A DNA stretch of 64,000 nucleotides, taken from NCBI RefSeq assembly GCF_037782385.1, contig NZ_JBBEXD010000007.1, positions 62,001-126,000 of the forward strand, given 5' to 3'. The position numbers and the translations under genes were made by a program. Source of the stretch: Ascidiimonas meishanensis (GTDB lineage: Bacteria; Bacteroidota; Bacteroidia; Flavobacteriales; Flavobacteriaceae). Under the pieces are notes generated by a model. The model was not told the DNA's origin, did no database searches, and worked only from the letters and a program-made list of their open reading frames with translations. This document shows positions 16,270-26,445 of the stretch, one piece after another (the stretch's first letter is position 1; every line of letters starts with the position of its first letter).

Positions 16270-17252
16270 TGCAGCTTTTGGATGTTATTATTATTGGCGG
16301 CGGCCCCATTGGTATTGCAGCATCTATAGAGGCTAAGCGTAAAGGACTTTCTTCTATAATTATTGAAAAAGGATGCATAGTGAATTCCCTTTTTAATTAT
16401 CCTGTGAATATGCAGTTCTTTTCTACTTCGGAAAAGCTTGAAATAAATGATATTCCATTCATAAGTAAAGAAAATAAACCAAAAAGAGCAGAAGCATTAG
16501 AATATTATCGAAGAATTGTTACCTCAAATGACTTGCCTATTAGATTATTTGAGATGGTTACTTCGGTTGAAAAAAAAGACAATAATACCTTCAAAGTAGG
16601 CACCAATAAAGACACGTATACATCACGTTTTGTTATTGTGGCTACGGGGTTTTATGATATTCCAAATAGACTAGAAATACCTGGGGAAAATCTTCCTAAA
16701 GTGACTCACTATTACAAAGATCCTCATTATTATGCCGGACAAAAGGTAGCGGTAATTGGGGCTAGTAATTCTGCAGTAGACGCTGCTTTAGAATGCTATA
16801 GAAAGGGAGCAGAGGTAACTATGATAGTTAGAGGGGAAGCCATAGGGAGACGCGTGAAATATTGGGTAAAACCTGATATTGAAAACCGTATTTCAGAAGG
16901 GAGTGTGAAAGCCTTGTTTAATAGTGAGGTTATAGAAATTCGTGAAAAAGAATTGGTGGTCAAAACGAATGATGAAACACAAACAATCTCAAACGATTTT
17001 GTATTAGCACTTACTGGTTATGAACCCAATTTTGAATTTTTAAGAAAAATAGGAGTTGCCTTATCAAACGATGAAAAAAAATATCCAAAATACAATCCAG
17101 AAACAATGGAGACCAATGTAGAAGGGATTTACCTAGCTGGAGTTATTTGCGGAGGCATGGACACTCATAAATGGTTTATTGAAAACTCAAGAATACACGC
17201 AAAGCAAATTGTTGAAGATATTGTTGATAAGATTAGAGTTTTACAGTCTTAA
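16269..17252 (+). CDS. ypdA: YpdA-like FAD/NAD(P) reductase (putative bacillithiol disulfide reductase)
   Basis: A 327-residue single-domain flavin reductase. I take the ATG at 16269; a GTG directly before it adds one residue. The FAD-binding GGGPIG motif is at residues 9-14, the NAD(P)-binding GASNSA segment lies in the middle, and LAGVICGG precedes the C-terminus as in YpdA. There is no CxxC redox pair of the thioredoxin-reductase type, consistent with YpdA, which reduces bacillithiol disulfide. Bacillithiol synthesis genes are known in flavobacteria but none is in this window. Coupled to rpe. Confidence 0.82.
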   Translation: MQLLDVIIIGGGPIGIAASIEAKRKGLSSIIIEKGCIVNSLFNYPVNMQFFSTSEKLEINDIPFISKENKPKRAEALEYYRRIVTSNDLPIRLFEMVTSVEKKDNNTFKVGTNKDTYTSRFVIVATGFYDIPNRLEIPGENLPKVTHYYKDPHYYAGQKVAVIGASNSAVDAALECYRKGAEVTMIVRGEAIGRRVKYWVKPDIENRISEGSVKALFNSEVIEIREKELVVKTNDETQTISNDFVLALTGYEPNFEFLRKIGVALSNDEKKYPKYNPETMETNVEGIYLAGVICGGMDTHKWFIENSRIHAKQIVEDIVDKIRVLQS

Positions 17253-17306
17253 AAATCTTGGAGATAAATTAATTCAAACAAGAACACACGCTCAATAATA
17301 CATCAA

Positions 17307-17335
17307 AAAACCCCTGAACAAAGGCCAGAGGTTTT
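17307..17335. terminator. Bidirectional terminator between ypdA and SYLF gene
   Basis: AAAACCCCTG pairs with CAGAGGTTTT with one internal mismatch and a 9-base loop. It separates two convergent genes. Confidence 0.75.
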
Positions 17336-17369
17336 ATGTGAATGATCTTAGGTATGTGATTAGTTATAT

Positions 17370-17900
17370 TTAGAAAGGTTTATAACCAAACTTCTGGCCT
17401 CCTACTGAGGCATCTGCCATAAGCCCCGCTTTAGGTAAAGCGAAAACTGCTACCCCGTCTTTATATTTTGCATTAATAGAAACGCCAGACTTTAGAGCAA
17501 CCGCAGAAGCACCCGCTTCAAATTCAAAATCACCATCTTTAAAATCTTTTAGATCTTTCTCTGTTTCAAAAAAAATAACTTCAATTATTGCCTGTCCGCC
17601 TGCTTGTAAACCAATATTCAACTTTTTGAGATTTGCAGCGCCTACCGCAACCTTATTCTCATAAAGTATTCCGTTACCAGAGGCTCCACCAATAATAAAA
17701 CCACCTTTACCCACATTTGGAAAAATAACATACCCAGCAGAATCTTCAAAAAATTCTTCTAGATCTGGCACTTGTTCTAAAATTGTTTTCTTAGCCTTCA
17801 CGGCATCTTTCATTATCTTTTTATCTTTAGTACTTTGTGCATAAATCAGCCCACTATTAAAGATTAAAGTAACAATTACTAGTATTTTAAAGATTTTCAT
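17370..17900 (-). CDS. SYLF/YSC84-domain lipid-binding protein
   Basis: A 176-residue exported protein with a signal peptide of about 21 residues (ending LIYAQ). The rest is a SYLF (YSC84/DUF500) domain: FFEDSAGYVIFPNVGKGGFI, GASGNGILYE, GLQAGGQAIIEVIFFE, and the closing KAGLMADASVGGQKFGYKPF. SYLF domains bind phosphoinositides in eukaryotes; in bacteria the role is unknown, with a periplasmic or membrane-associated lipid role suspected. Single gene with its own -7 element. Confidence 0.85.
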   Translation of the reverse strand: MKIFKILVIVTLIFNSGLIYAQSTKDKKIMKDAVKAKKTILEQVPDLEEFFEDSAGYVIFPNVGKGGFIIGGASGNGILYENKVAVGAANLKKLNIGLQAGGQAIIEVIFFETEKDLKDFKDGDFEFEAGASAVALKSGVSINAKYKDGVAVFALPKAGLMADASVGGQKFGYKPF

Positions 17901-17926
17901 AATTTATATTTTAGTTAGGTATTTAA

Positions 17927-17934
17927 CAAAGGTA
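17927..17934 (-). promoter_or_regulatory. -7 promoter element of the SYLF gene
   Basis: On the minus strand this reads TACCTTTG, 27 bases from the SYLF start codon. Confidence 0.6.
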
Positions 17935-18706
17935 AAGATTCCGTAAATACATACGATCTCACAGTAAGCTTTGGTTGTTATTTACTCAGGTTTTCGCATT
18001 AATATCTCTAAAACTTCACTTTAATGAAGACAATAACTTTTCATGATTTAATTGTAAATTAAAAAACATCTGAAATCAGCTAAAATTCGGTTTCAATTAG
18101 AATAAAAATCAGCCGCTTATTCAATTCATAGCGTCTTTAAATTTTAGCGAATATTTTAATCTGAGCTTATGTATTTCTAGTTGCATTTAATCCAGAAATT
18201 TCTGTTTTTTAAGCACTAAACTTGTTTAACTTATTAGATATCAGTTTTCCGAATTAGTAAACTCCAATTAGAACTATCTTTTTACAATGTACTGAACCTA
18301 GCGTAAATGTATCTTACTGAAATTTTTACCCTTAAACATTTTAAAAATTTAGATACTTCTTATTTTCTTCTTGCCAAGTTATTCTTTATAAAATAACCTT
18401 GGAGTGTTTTTTTCGTCTTTTTAAATTTTCCTGCAAATTCCCTATGATAGGAATTTCCTGTGTGAATCTAATCAAAATAGTATTATCGAAGTATTTTTCA
18501 TATTCATTTCAAAACATATCTAAGGATGGTCTTTTTTGTGAATGTGTGTTTGAATAGAACAGAAATAGATACCTACAATAAGGTTCTTCTGCATAAATAA
18601 TGTCTTTTTAAAAAATCTTTTGGGGGTTAAATACTTTTCAGATACCGTAATAGATGGAATCTTACACTTAACAGTATTGAATCTTACAAATAAATAATTT
18701 TTAAAT
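17935..18706. other. 772-base non-coding stretch upstream of the giant duplicated gene
   Basis: Very AT-rich with many short stop-bounded frames and no convincing gene. I found no TAnnTTTG element close to 18707, and no tRNA or terminator. It may hold a distant or atypical promoter for the 1466-residue gene, or be eroded sequence from an insertion. Confidence 0.5.
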
Positions 18707-21700
18707 ATGCCTTATACTTTTGATTACCAACTCCAAGAAATTGCTGAACCTAAAAAGACGAAACTAAAATTAAATCAAAAAGAATATGAAAAACTCTCTG
18801 AACAAATTTTTAATGATCTAGAGGAAGAGATTCAAAGTGCAAAAGATAGAGAAACTGGTTTTCAGTTTAAACTTAAAAAACCTATTGATAGAAAAAGTCA
18901 GTTAGATTTAACATTAAGCCTTTTCAGGTACCAGGCCGAATTTAAAAAACAAAAACTAAAAAAGAAGTACAAAAAAAGTATAAAAGAATGGGTGAATTCA
19001 GGTAATTCTGCTTCTCGATTAGTGATAGTAGATGCCAATGGATTATCAATGAATAAACTTGCAGAAACTATTATAAATGGGAGTCCTTTAGAGCGTTTAT
19101 TAATCGTTGGGTTGGATGATACTAAAAGAGCTGTTTTAGAACAATGTTTAAAATCAGAATGGAAAAAGGAATTGTCCAATGCGAAAAAAAATATAGAGCA
19201 TTTAAGGGAATTAACATCTAGTTCTGAAGAGGTCTCTTTCCATGAGATGATTGATAGACTTGAAATCAAAGATTTATTAGGGCCTAATTTAAGTCAGGAA
19301 GATTATGCTATTAATAAAGATACCTTAGCAACTAGACATCCACAGTTTGATGCCAACCTTGAAGATATCTTATTTTATGGGCGAAATGAAGCAGCAGCAA
19401 AAGATATAACTTTTTTGGGCAAATCTATTAATGGCGCTATTCCAACTTTATCAATTAAATCAACGCCCTTTACAGAAAATAGTTCAACTGCTTTTACATA
19501 TGCAGTAAGAGAAAATGTAGATCTTTTAAAATTTATCGCAGACGGACGTTCTCAACCAGATATTTTAGCTTCAAGAAATGGTGAAGAAAATGATAGTGTG
19601 CCAAACGTATCTTTAGCGAAACAATATTCGGATTTATTATCTATAGAAGTTTTAACAGAGGAAATGAAAAGGCAAGGTCTTTCTTCTGAAAAGCACCTAG
19701 ATCAAGACGATATAGATTATTTAAGAAAAACGTTATTTGAAGAGGTTTTATACGAGCCATATATTAGTCCAAAATCTTTGGATACAACAATCTCTGCTGC
19801 CGCTTCTATTATGATGGCAACTAAAGCCAGAGAAGTATCTAGTGAACTCATCAAAAATTTATATAGTAAGTATACTTCATCGGTGGTTGAGTTGGCTCAC
19901 GGTATTGCCAATGTAGCTCGTGATGGTGGAAGTGATCAAATACAAGAAAGCTTAAAAAAAGCCAATGTGTATAAACTATTTTTTCAAAACATATTGAAAA
20001 ACCTTAGGGAAAGTGGCGTTAATGAAACAGAAGTAACAAAAATAGCCCTTGCCCAAACTACAGATGCGTATCTCTCTGTTGAAAAACTTAACAAGAATAT
20101 CTATGAGTTAGAGAACAGTGAGGTAGGCGCTGAGGCGTATCGCAATTACGGACTTAGATATACAAATAAAGTACATGATACCAATGAAAAAGCAGTTAAA
20201 ATTCTAAACTATGCACCCTATTTATTTGGAATAGGAGTCACAGCAGCTTTTGTAGGTACTGCACTATTTTTCCCCCCACTTGCAGTGATACCAGTGTTTT
20301 TAATTTCTTCACCCGCCATAAATTTAGCTTTAGATCTTAGCCTAAGATTTCTATCTGCGGCTTCCATGAGACATCAGATGAAAGGTCAAAACCAATATTA
20401 TACAAAAACGAATGTATCTTTAGCTGAGGCCAATATGAGAAAAAATCAAGCGCACTCAGAAAGGAATAATCTATTATCTAAAAGAACCGATGAATTGAAT
20501 GAGGTTATTCTTTCTTTAAATCCTTCAGACATAAATCATCAATCACTTGGGAGTATGAAAAAAACAAGTGATCAAAAATTAGAATATCCCTTAAAGCACC
20601 CGTCAGGAAGATGGGTTACCAAATATTGGCCTACATCTTTTCCACTAATTTGGAGAAGGACAAAGCTCGATGAAAATCAAATTACTGATTATGCGAAGAA
20701 AAAAATTGAAGAAAAAGTAGATTTATTGGTAAAAGAAGACATAGGAGGAACTGGGAAATTAGAAAAGATGGGAAATGTGGATTCTCCATTTGTTGAAAAA
20801 TATACTAATGAGGTATTTTCAAGTATAGCTCATAGAATTAATTTGAGTAATAAAGATGAATATGATAAGGACTTAGATAAGTTAATCAATTCTGGGGCGT
20901 CCAGATCTCGACTGGTCATAGTTGAAGCCCCTAAAGATCTCAAATCTTATCAGCAACTGGCACAGACCATTTATGATGCAAGCCCCCAAGATAGATTGTT
21001 ATTAGTTGGTCTGGACAGTGATGATAAAAAAAATGCTTTAAAGAAAGAAATGAAAATTCTGATGAGCAAACGTTTAGAATTATCTACTTTAGACCGTGAG
21101 GTCGCTGCACGGGAGGTCGCCATTAGGCTAATGTCTTCTTTTGAACTCAGAAAAAATAGAGAGGATTTCAACCTTGAAAATTTCTTAACTCAAGAGTGGA
21201 ACATTGGCTTTGATAAGAAAGGGCTAAGAAATTTCATCGTGTCATACGTTGCTGGCAATGCTAGCCATCAAGCTTTAACTGATGAACAAAAAGAAAAATT
21301 TGTTCAAGATTTCACGAGGCACTTTGCTAAGAGTGAAAAGCAGTTTATTCTCAACTCCCTTACAACCAGTAATTTGATAAAACCTCATCTTTTTCAGAGT
21401 GATTTGGATATAAGCATCGATACACTTAGAAGCAACCATCCGCAAATTGATGTGAATGTTGAAGAGGTCTTGTTATTGGGAGAAACTGAAAGCCTTGCTA
21501 CTAATATTACCAAGTTAGGATTAGGTATTAATAATGGAGTCCCCACTTTTTCAATCAAAACTTCTCCTTTTCCAGATAGGTACATTGGACATTATAAATG
21601 TAGCTGTAAAGACAGCAAAACAATCATGAAGCATATTGCTTCTGCCAAATCGGCATCAGAGCTATTGGGCAAACAAGATATTTCAGAATCAGAACATGAG

Positions 21701-23107
21701 CTTAACCGCTTAGCCCGGATTGAAAATAGTGAATCAATTGCTAGCGATTCCTATGAAAATGTTACGATGTCACCAATATATAGCGAACTTTTTAATTTGA
21801 AAGAAATGAAGAATGTGATGCCAATGTTCGGTAATGTTGTGGACAAAGAAGATTTGGAATATATGAAGACTATTTTATTTGACAGCGCTTTGTACGAAGC
21901 CAATATGAGTCCAGAGAAATCAACGCAAACCATATCAAAAGCAGAATCTAAAATTAGTGCGTTGTCAGGGAAGTATGTAGCGCGTGTCTTGCCACTAAAT
22001 ATAGTTGGCCAGCCTTATAACATTATTGAAGAACTTAAATATAATAACGCACAAATGGCTCTAGATACGGGTGTGGATTTTGTAAATGAAAAGGTTCAAA
22101 ATGCTAACCTTTATAGATCTATGTTTGATCAATTGTTACAGAAAAATGTAGATGACCAACTAAATTTTCCAGAAGCTGTTAATAAAGCCTTTAAAGATAC
22201 TTTTAGCTTTTACCTGAATACTAAAAACGATGAGGATTTGAGTGAGGAAAGAGCGTATGCAACACTATCCAGAGAATTTGCCTATGATATGGTTAACGAT
22301 GTGCGAACCTCGGCAAAACAATCCAATAAACCTCTTAAAAGGCAATGGGCTTATTCAACTGCAAGCTTTGTTTTGGGTGCAACAAGTTTAGGTTTGGCTA
22401 TATCGGGGGTAGGTCTTCCTTTAGGTGTGGGTATAGGTCTCACAGTATTTGGGTTTTCATTGTTTGGAAGAAGATTGTTACTTTTAAATAGATCGTTGCG
22501 AAATCTAAAAATAACAAATAAACACATTGTTTCAAGATCAAATAGATTGTCTAAGAATGCAACTCTAGGATTTACCGTTTTATTCAATAAAGTAAACACT
22601 AAGATGCAAAATGAAGTTGCTCGTATTAAGGGTAACTCTTCTAATTGCGAAAATAGTATTTTACAACAGGAGAAGGAATTAGACGTGAGCGCTAAAGAGA
22701 TCAATACACAAAAAAACGGATTAGAAATTGCAAGAGGGAGCATAGAAAAATCTGAGGAAGAGATAGAACCGATTCACACCTTTGGTTTTGATACTGAAAC
22801 CTCTTTCGATACTGTAAAGATGTACGGAGATAGTGACACAAATTTTTTAGATCTAGAAGCGGGCTTAAATTCAGAGCAATTAAATTTACAAGATATCCCT
22901 GAAGAACTTAAATCCAATCCTTCTTTTAGTCCAGAGATAGGTACATACATTCTAGAAAATTTACCCGCAGATGCAAAAACACACATGCCCTATGATGAGC
23001 TAAATGATGAAATAAAAAAACTATTTAAACAAGCAAGCAACCTTCTAAAATTTAAACCTAAAAAAGAAAACAAACAAAAATCAATGAGAAGAACTAAAAG
23101 TTTTTAA
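18707..23107 (+). CDS. Giant protein of unknown function with internal duplication and two hydrophobic hairpins
   Basis: A 1466-residue protein I do not recognise. It has no signal peptide and no P-loop. It contains two diverged copies of one long unit, about residues 85-600 and 715-1330. Matching blocks are SRLVIVDANGLS (103) with SRLVIVEAPKDL (734); SPLERLLIVGLDD (126) with SPQDRLLLVGLDS (759); RHPQFDANLEDILFYG (210) with NHPQIDVNVEEVLLLG (910); IPTLSIKSTPF (245) with VPTFSIKTSPF (945); and LRKTLFEEVLYE (339) with MKTILFDSALYE (1053). Each copy ends in a hydrophobic hairpin (503-540 and 1217-1252) followed by a coiled-coil-like tail. The second copy has about 70 extra residues around 785-885. 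The lysine-rich tail is 1450-1466. It stands alone between long gaps. Confidence 0.7.
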   Translation: MPYTFDYQLQEIAEPKKTKLKLNQKEYEKLSEQIFNDLEEEIQSAKDRETGFQFKLKKPIDRKSQLDLTLSLFRYQAEFKKQKLKKKYKKSIKEWVNSGNSASRLVIVDANGLSMNKLAETIINGSPLERLLIVGLDDTKRAVLEQCLKSEWKKELSNAKKNIEHLRELTSSSEEVSFHEMIDRLEIKDLLGPNLSQEDYAINKDTLATRHPQFDANLEDILFYGRNEAAAKDITFLGKSINGAIPTLSIKSTPFTENSSTAFTYAVRENVDLLKFIADGRSQPDILASRNGEENDSVPNVSLAKQYSDLLSIEVLTEEMKRQGLSSEKHLDQDDIDYLRKTLFEEVLYEPYISPKSLDTTISAAASIMMATKAREVSSELIKNLYSKYTSSVVELAHGIANVARDGGSDQIQESLKKANVYKLFFQNILKNLRESGVNETEVTKIALAQTTDAYLSVEKLNKNIYELENSEVGAEAYRNYGLRYTNKVHDTNEKAVKILNYAPYLFGIGVTAAFVGTALFFPPLAVIPVFLISSPAINLALDLSLRFLSAASMRHQMKGQNQYYTKTNVSLAEANMRKNQAHSERNNLLSKRTDELNEVILSLNPSDINHQSLGSMKKTSDQKLEYPLKHPSGRWVTKYWPTSFPLIWRRTKLDENQITDYAKKKIEEKVDLLVKEDIGGTGKLEKMGNVDSPFVEKYTNEVFSSIAHRINLSNKDEYDKDLDKLINSGASRSRLVIVEAPKDLKSYQQLAQTIYDASPQDRLLLVGLDSDDKKNALKKEMKILMSKRLELSTLDREVAAREVAIRLMSSFELRKNREDFNLENFLTQEWNIGFDKKGLRNFIVSYVAGNASHQALTDEQKEKFVQDFTRHFAKSEKQFILNSLTTSNLIKPHLFQSDLDISIDTLRSNHPQIDVNVEEVLLLGETESLATNITKLGLGINNGVPTFSIKTSPFPDRYIGHYKCSCKDSKTIMKHIASAKSASELLGKQDISESEHELNRLARIENSESIASDSYENVTMSPIYSELFNLKEMKNVMPMFGNVVDKEDLEYMKTILFDSALYEANMSPEKSTQTISKAESKISALSGKYVARVLPLNIVGQPYNIIEELKYNNAQMALDTGVDFVNEKVQNANLYRSMFDQLLQKNVDDQLNFPEAVNKAFKDTFSFYLNTKNDEDLSEERAYATLSREFAYDMVNDVRTSAKQSNKPLKRQWAYSTASFVLGATSLGLAISGVGLPLGVGIGLTVFGFSLFGRRLLLLNRSLRNLKITNKHIVSRSNRLSKNATLGFTVLFNKVNTKMQNEVARIKGNSSNCENSILQQEKELDVSAKEINTQKNGLEIARGSIEKSEEEIEPIHTFGFDTETSFDTVKMYGDSDTNFLDLEAGLNSEQLNLQDIPEELKSNPSFSPEIGTYILENLPADAKTHMPYDELNDEIKKLFKQASNLLKFKPKKENKQKSMRRTKSF

Positions 23108-23380
23108 ATTTTTTACGCAGCTCTTTTAGTGTAAGTAAATAACCTTTATAAGGCATTCAAATCTAGTTCAAGATGCTGCCCGACCTAGGGAATTAGAGGT
23201 CCATATTCTTTCTTGACCGTCTAATGTCGAAGCACGGAAAGCAGTTTTTTGGGTAGCTTTTGGGTATGAATAGAATTTGATGGAAGGGAGTTTTTGTATT
23301 GAAGCATTTAATAATCAGAACATTTAAAAAAAGAGCCGAGTGATTTTAAATACAGGATTTACGTGTCTTTAGAAGGGGAT

Positions 23381-24178
23381 TTAATTTAAAATAGACTTTA
23401 ATTCTTCCTGATATTGTTTATTGGCTGTTATTCCGTTATGCGACTGACCTTCTAAAGTGATTAATTGAATTTGAGTATCAAATTGTTTTTTTAGTTTTAA
23501 GGAAGAACCGTAATAGATTACTTCGTCTATATCTCCATGGAATACAAAGATGGGCAGTCTGCATTTTTTTAAATATTGGGAGGTCTCAAATTTGTACTTT
23601 AGGATGGCTGTTGGAACAAATGGGAGCATGTGCTGCACTAGATCTGTAAGACTGTAATATGGGGCTTGTAGAATGAGTTGTTTAGGTTGATTGTCTGATG
23701 CTAACTTTGACGCCAATCCTGTTCCAATAGAATATCCCAGAATAGTGATTTGCTGCTCCTTATACTTGTTCTTTAACACATCGTATACTAGCTGATTATC
23801 TTTAAATAATTGTTCTTCTCCATCTATTGTACCTTCACTTTTTCCAAAACCTCGGTAATCTAAGATAAATACATCATAGTTGAGGTCTGTATAAGTCTTG
23901 GCTACACTGCCCCACGATTTTAGTGATCTGGCATTGCCGTGTAAATAGAAAATGAGTCCCTTGCTATTAGCTGCCTTAAAGAGTATGCCATGCAATAGGT
24001 TTCCATCATCCGTTTTAAAATAATATTCTTTAAAATCCGGATGAAATTGAAACTGATATCCTTTTTCTAATTTTTGAGGATGAAAAATAAGATTCTCTTG
24101 AAAGAAGTAGAGCAGTCCGCACATAAACATATAAATTGCAAGGACTATTTTCACAAAATTAAGTAGTGTTCTTTTCAT
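23381..24178 (-). CDS. Membrane-anchored alpha/beta-hydrolase (BEM46-like)
   Basis: A 265-residue hydrolase with an N-terminal membrane anchor (about residues 7-26). The fold markers are YLHGNARS (oxyanion hole, His80), the LDYRGFGKSEG segment, and the nucleophile elbow GYSIGTG (Ser150). The acid is in FHGDIDEVIY and the His in GQSHNG. It belongs to the BEM46/ABHD13-like group of unknown substrate. Single gene; long A/T-rich gaps on both sides. Confidence 0.8.
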   Translation of the reverse strand: MKRTLLNFVKIVLAIYMFMCGLLYFFQENLIFHPQKLEKGYQFQFHPDFKEYYFKTDDGNLLHGILFKAANSKGLIFYLHGNARSLKSWGSVAKTYTDLNYDVFILDYRGFGKSEGTIDGEEQLFKDNQLVYDVLKNKYKEQQITILGYSIGTGLASKLASDNQPKQLILQAPYYSLTDLVQHMLPFVPTAILKYKFETSQYLKKCRLPIFVFHGDIDEVIYYGSSLKLKKQFDTQIQLITLEGQSHNGITANKQYQEELKSILN

Positions 24179-24504
24179 AAAATAGATGGGTCTCTCTCAA
24201 ACAAATTAGATACCTGCTAGACCTCCTCTAAAATACGTATAGTTTTTTAGTTTGGTTTTTTGATCTTTATCTTTTGTAAAAGAGTTTTATGAAAAATACA
24301 ATAAGTATTGATGATCACCTTAATTACTGTTTTTTACGTACTCCTATGGCTCAAAATTTGGAGACTTTGGAGAGTAGTTTGTTTAATTAGGTATAGATAA
24401 AATTCTCATTATATGTAAATTATTAATAGCAGGGCTAAATAAGGCAAATAACAAACAATAAACGGAATGTTTGATATGTGTACTTCTAATTGTTTTTAAG
24501 GCGT
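24179..24504. other. Intergenic gap, 326 bases
   Basis: AT-rich, with no gene, hairpin terminator or -7 element that I can support. Confidence 0.4.
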
Positions 24505-24954
24505 TTATTTTGACTTTCTATTTTGAAAATAAGTATAGAAGCTTAATATGATGGCCAAAGATGAAACTATGGTCATTAAAGTACCTGGAATGAAGTTTAC
24601 ATATGCACCTAAATCCAGGAATAGGAAATAACCTAAATCTGCCAGACCACCAGTAATGGTAGCTAAAAAAATAGCGTTTTTATTTCCTTTCCAGATAAAA
24701 AATGCACATAAAAGGGTTACAATTCCTATCCATAACAAGTTAAAACCGTGTTGTCCTATTATTGCCCCGGCAGCTTTTGGATATTCCATTTGAACTGTTG
24801 CAGGATCAACTACATCTGCAATTCCCGTTATTGATCCAGCAATATCATTAGACATAATAAAATTTATGGTAAAAACGCCGGCCAGTATATGTACAAGTCC
24901 CCAAATAATCCATAACACAGCAGAAATTTTTAGTAATAGTGATAGGTTTTTCAT
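24505..24954 (-). CDS. Hypothetical four-helix membrane protein
   Basis: A 149-residue integral membrane protein with four predicted helices: ISAVLWIIWGLVHILAGVF; a second around AAGAIIGQHGFNLLWIGIV; a third at LLCAFFIWKG; and a fourth near MTIVSSLAIILSFYTYF, with a short polar tail. The first helix contains HILAG and a conserved-looking W-I-I-W-G pattern seen in many small bacterial membrane proteins. I do not assign a function. It lies just downstream of the Crp-like regulator on the same strand, 80 bases apart, so the two may be co-transcribed. Confidence 0.7.
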   Translation of the reverse strand: MKNLSLLLKISAVLWIIWGLVHILAGVFTINFIMSNDIAGSITGIADVVDPATVQMEYPKAAGAIIGQHGFNLLWIGIVTLLCAFFIWKGNKNAIFLATITGGLADLGYFLFLDLGAYVNFIPGTLMTIVSSLAIILSFYTYFQNRKSK

Positions 24955-25034
24955 TTGAACTAAATTTGTTTATTCAAATATCCAATACAATTATAAGGCG
25001 TGCATTAATCTAGATTAAGAAATCAAGTGGTATC

Positions 25035-25499
25035 CTACCTGAGTCTGTCTCCTTTTATTTTACTTAAAGCTTCGGGTGTTATACCCAAATAACACGCAAT
25101 CATTTTTTGGGGAACCCGTTGCAGAATTTCAGGATAGGTCTCTTCAAAATGTTCAAAGCGTTCTATGGCAGAATAACTCATAAGCATCACTACTCTTTTT
25201 TGTAATACGGCAAGACGTTTAATTATAGGAGCTGCATTTTGACTTTCTCTTTTAAGGTCTTTTGTTAGCACTACAACTACAGAGTCTTCAAGAGCATCTA
25301 TGTATAAATCACAGGGTATTTCTTTAGGTTGACTATCTGCGATAGTCCAATTTTCTGGTGCAAACATAAAAATATGTTCTTTTCCTTTCTTGTCAATAGT
25401 ATAACTCCTTAAAAGACCATAGATTACTTGATATACTTTACTATTTAGATCTCCATTTTTTTGTAAAATCTCGCCTTTTTTTACGTTAATACGTTTCAA
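25035..25499 (-). CDS. Crp/Fnr-family transcriptional regulator, short N-terminus
   Basis: A 154-residue regulator with a cyclic-nucleotide-binding-type barrel and a short C-terminal DNA-binding part. The barrel reads VKKGEILQKNGDLNSKVYQV and PENWTIADSQPK. The dimer helix is around RLAVLQKRVVMLMS. The C-terminus VPQKMIACYLGITPEALSKI resembles the recognition helix region of Crp-like proteins common in Flavobacteriaceae. The start is TTG at 25499. The reading frame stays open for about 20 codons upstream (EETTVASFEKPPT before the start) without ATG, so the true start may be a non-standard codon further up. Family members are usually about 190 residues. Confidence 0.75.
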   Translation of the reverse strand: MKRINVKKGEILQKNGDLNSKVYQVIYGLLRSYTIDKKGKEHIFMFAPENWTIADSQPKEIPCDLYIDALEDSVVVVLTKDLKRESQNAAPIIKRLAVLQKRVVMLMSYSAIERFEHFEETYPEILQRVPQKMIACYLGITPEALSKIKGDRLR

Positions 25500-25816
25500 T
25501 GTTGGTGGTTTTTCAAATGATGCAACGGTAGTTTCTTCTAAGAATACTAAAGATCTGGATTAAAAATAAGGATTTCTTTTTTTGGATAGGTAAAACTTAA
25601 TTTTCAATGAAGTTTCGTTGTAGCGAAGTAATTAAGGCTAATAAGTATTGAGCTCTTTTGGGAAATCTTAGAAATTTGTGATATTTTATCATTGAATTAT
25701 TCTATTTGGCAACTTATAAGACAAGGGCTATACGAATTTAAAAATGAAAAGAACCAGAGCTTAATTTACTTTTGTTCTGTTGCAGATACTTCTAAGGAGA
25801 TGCTTTTTTAGATTTT
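25500..25816. other. Intergenic gap, 317 bases
   Basis: The first 60 bases continue the open frame of the Crp-like gene. Beyond that I see nothing supportable: no terminator and no -7 element. Confidence 0.4.
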
Positions 25817-26296
25817 TTAATCTAAAGCAACGGGCATGGTAGCATATACTCCAAGAATAATATGTTCTTTTCTGTATAATATTTTTATTTCGGTAAGTGA
25901 TTCAGAAACGTAGAATTCAGGGGTCTCTTTTAATGACCATTTGGAGCTGTCTAACTTTAAATCTTTCCAATGACTTAAGGATATTTCCTGAAAAGTAGGC
26001 TTTAGATTTTTTATCCAGGAATCCAAAGAATCAGCTTCAATTTTTAGTGCTACTTTTATCTTATAATCAGAGGGTGCAGGCAGCATCCCAGTACCGTTAT
26101 CTTGATACCAAATATGATAGTTTGCATCTACTAAGCCGGCATCCTTTTTAAGGTATTCTTTAAGGAATTGAAGCTTTTCAGTTTTGCTATCAAATTCATA
26201 ACTATAGGTGTCTGTAGTTCTGTTTTCAGATTGGCAGCTATTTGTAATTATGACGGTTAAAAACCCTATAATTACAACTTTCCAGTTGTTTTTCAT
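25817..26296 (-). CDS. Hypothetical lipoprotein
   Basis: A 159-residue exported lipoprotein: hydrophobic signal with an ITNSC lipobox at about residues 17-21, then SENRTTDTYSYEFDSK. The mature part has alternating strands and helices (EKLQFLKEYLKKD, YHIWYQDNGTGMLPAPSDY, KVALKIEADSLDSWI) and ends in a hydrophobic strand IILGVYATMPVALD. The family is not recognised. Single gene, minus strand. Confidence 0.68.
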   Translation of the reverse strand: MKNNWKVVIIGFLTVIITNSCQSENRTTDTYSYEFDSKTEKLQFLKEYLKKDAGLVDANYHIWYQDNGTGMLPAPSDYKIKVALKIEADSLDSWIKNLKPTFQEISLSHWKDLKLDSSKWSLKETPEFYVSESLTEIKILYRKEHIILGVYATMPVALD

Positions 26297-26445
26297 AATT
26301 TGAATTTATTTAGCACCAAGTTTTATTCATATTTAAGACGAATTTTATCTAAAAGCTTAATAAAGTGTTCTAGACTCTTATAATGCTTAGTGTCTTCATT
26401 TCCTTTACAAATGCATATCAGGCGCCTTTATAAAAGAAGATCGTG

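Noticed and set aside
17935..18706. CRISPR array or repeat series in the long gap
   Set aside because: No regularly spaced repeat could be seen there or anywhere else in the window.
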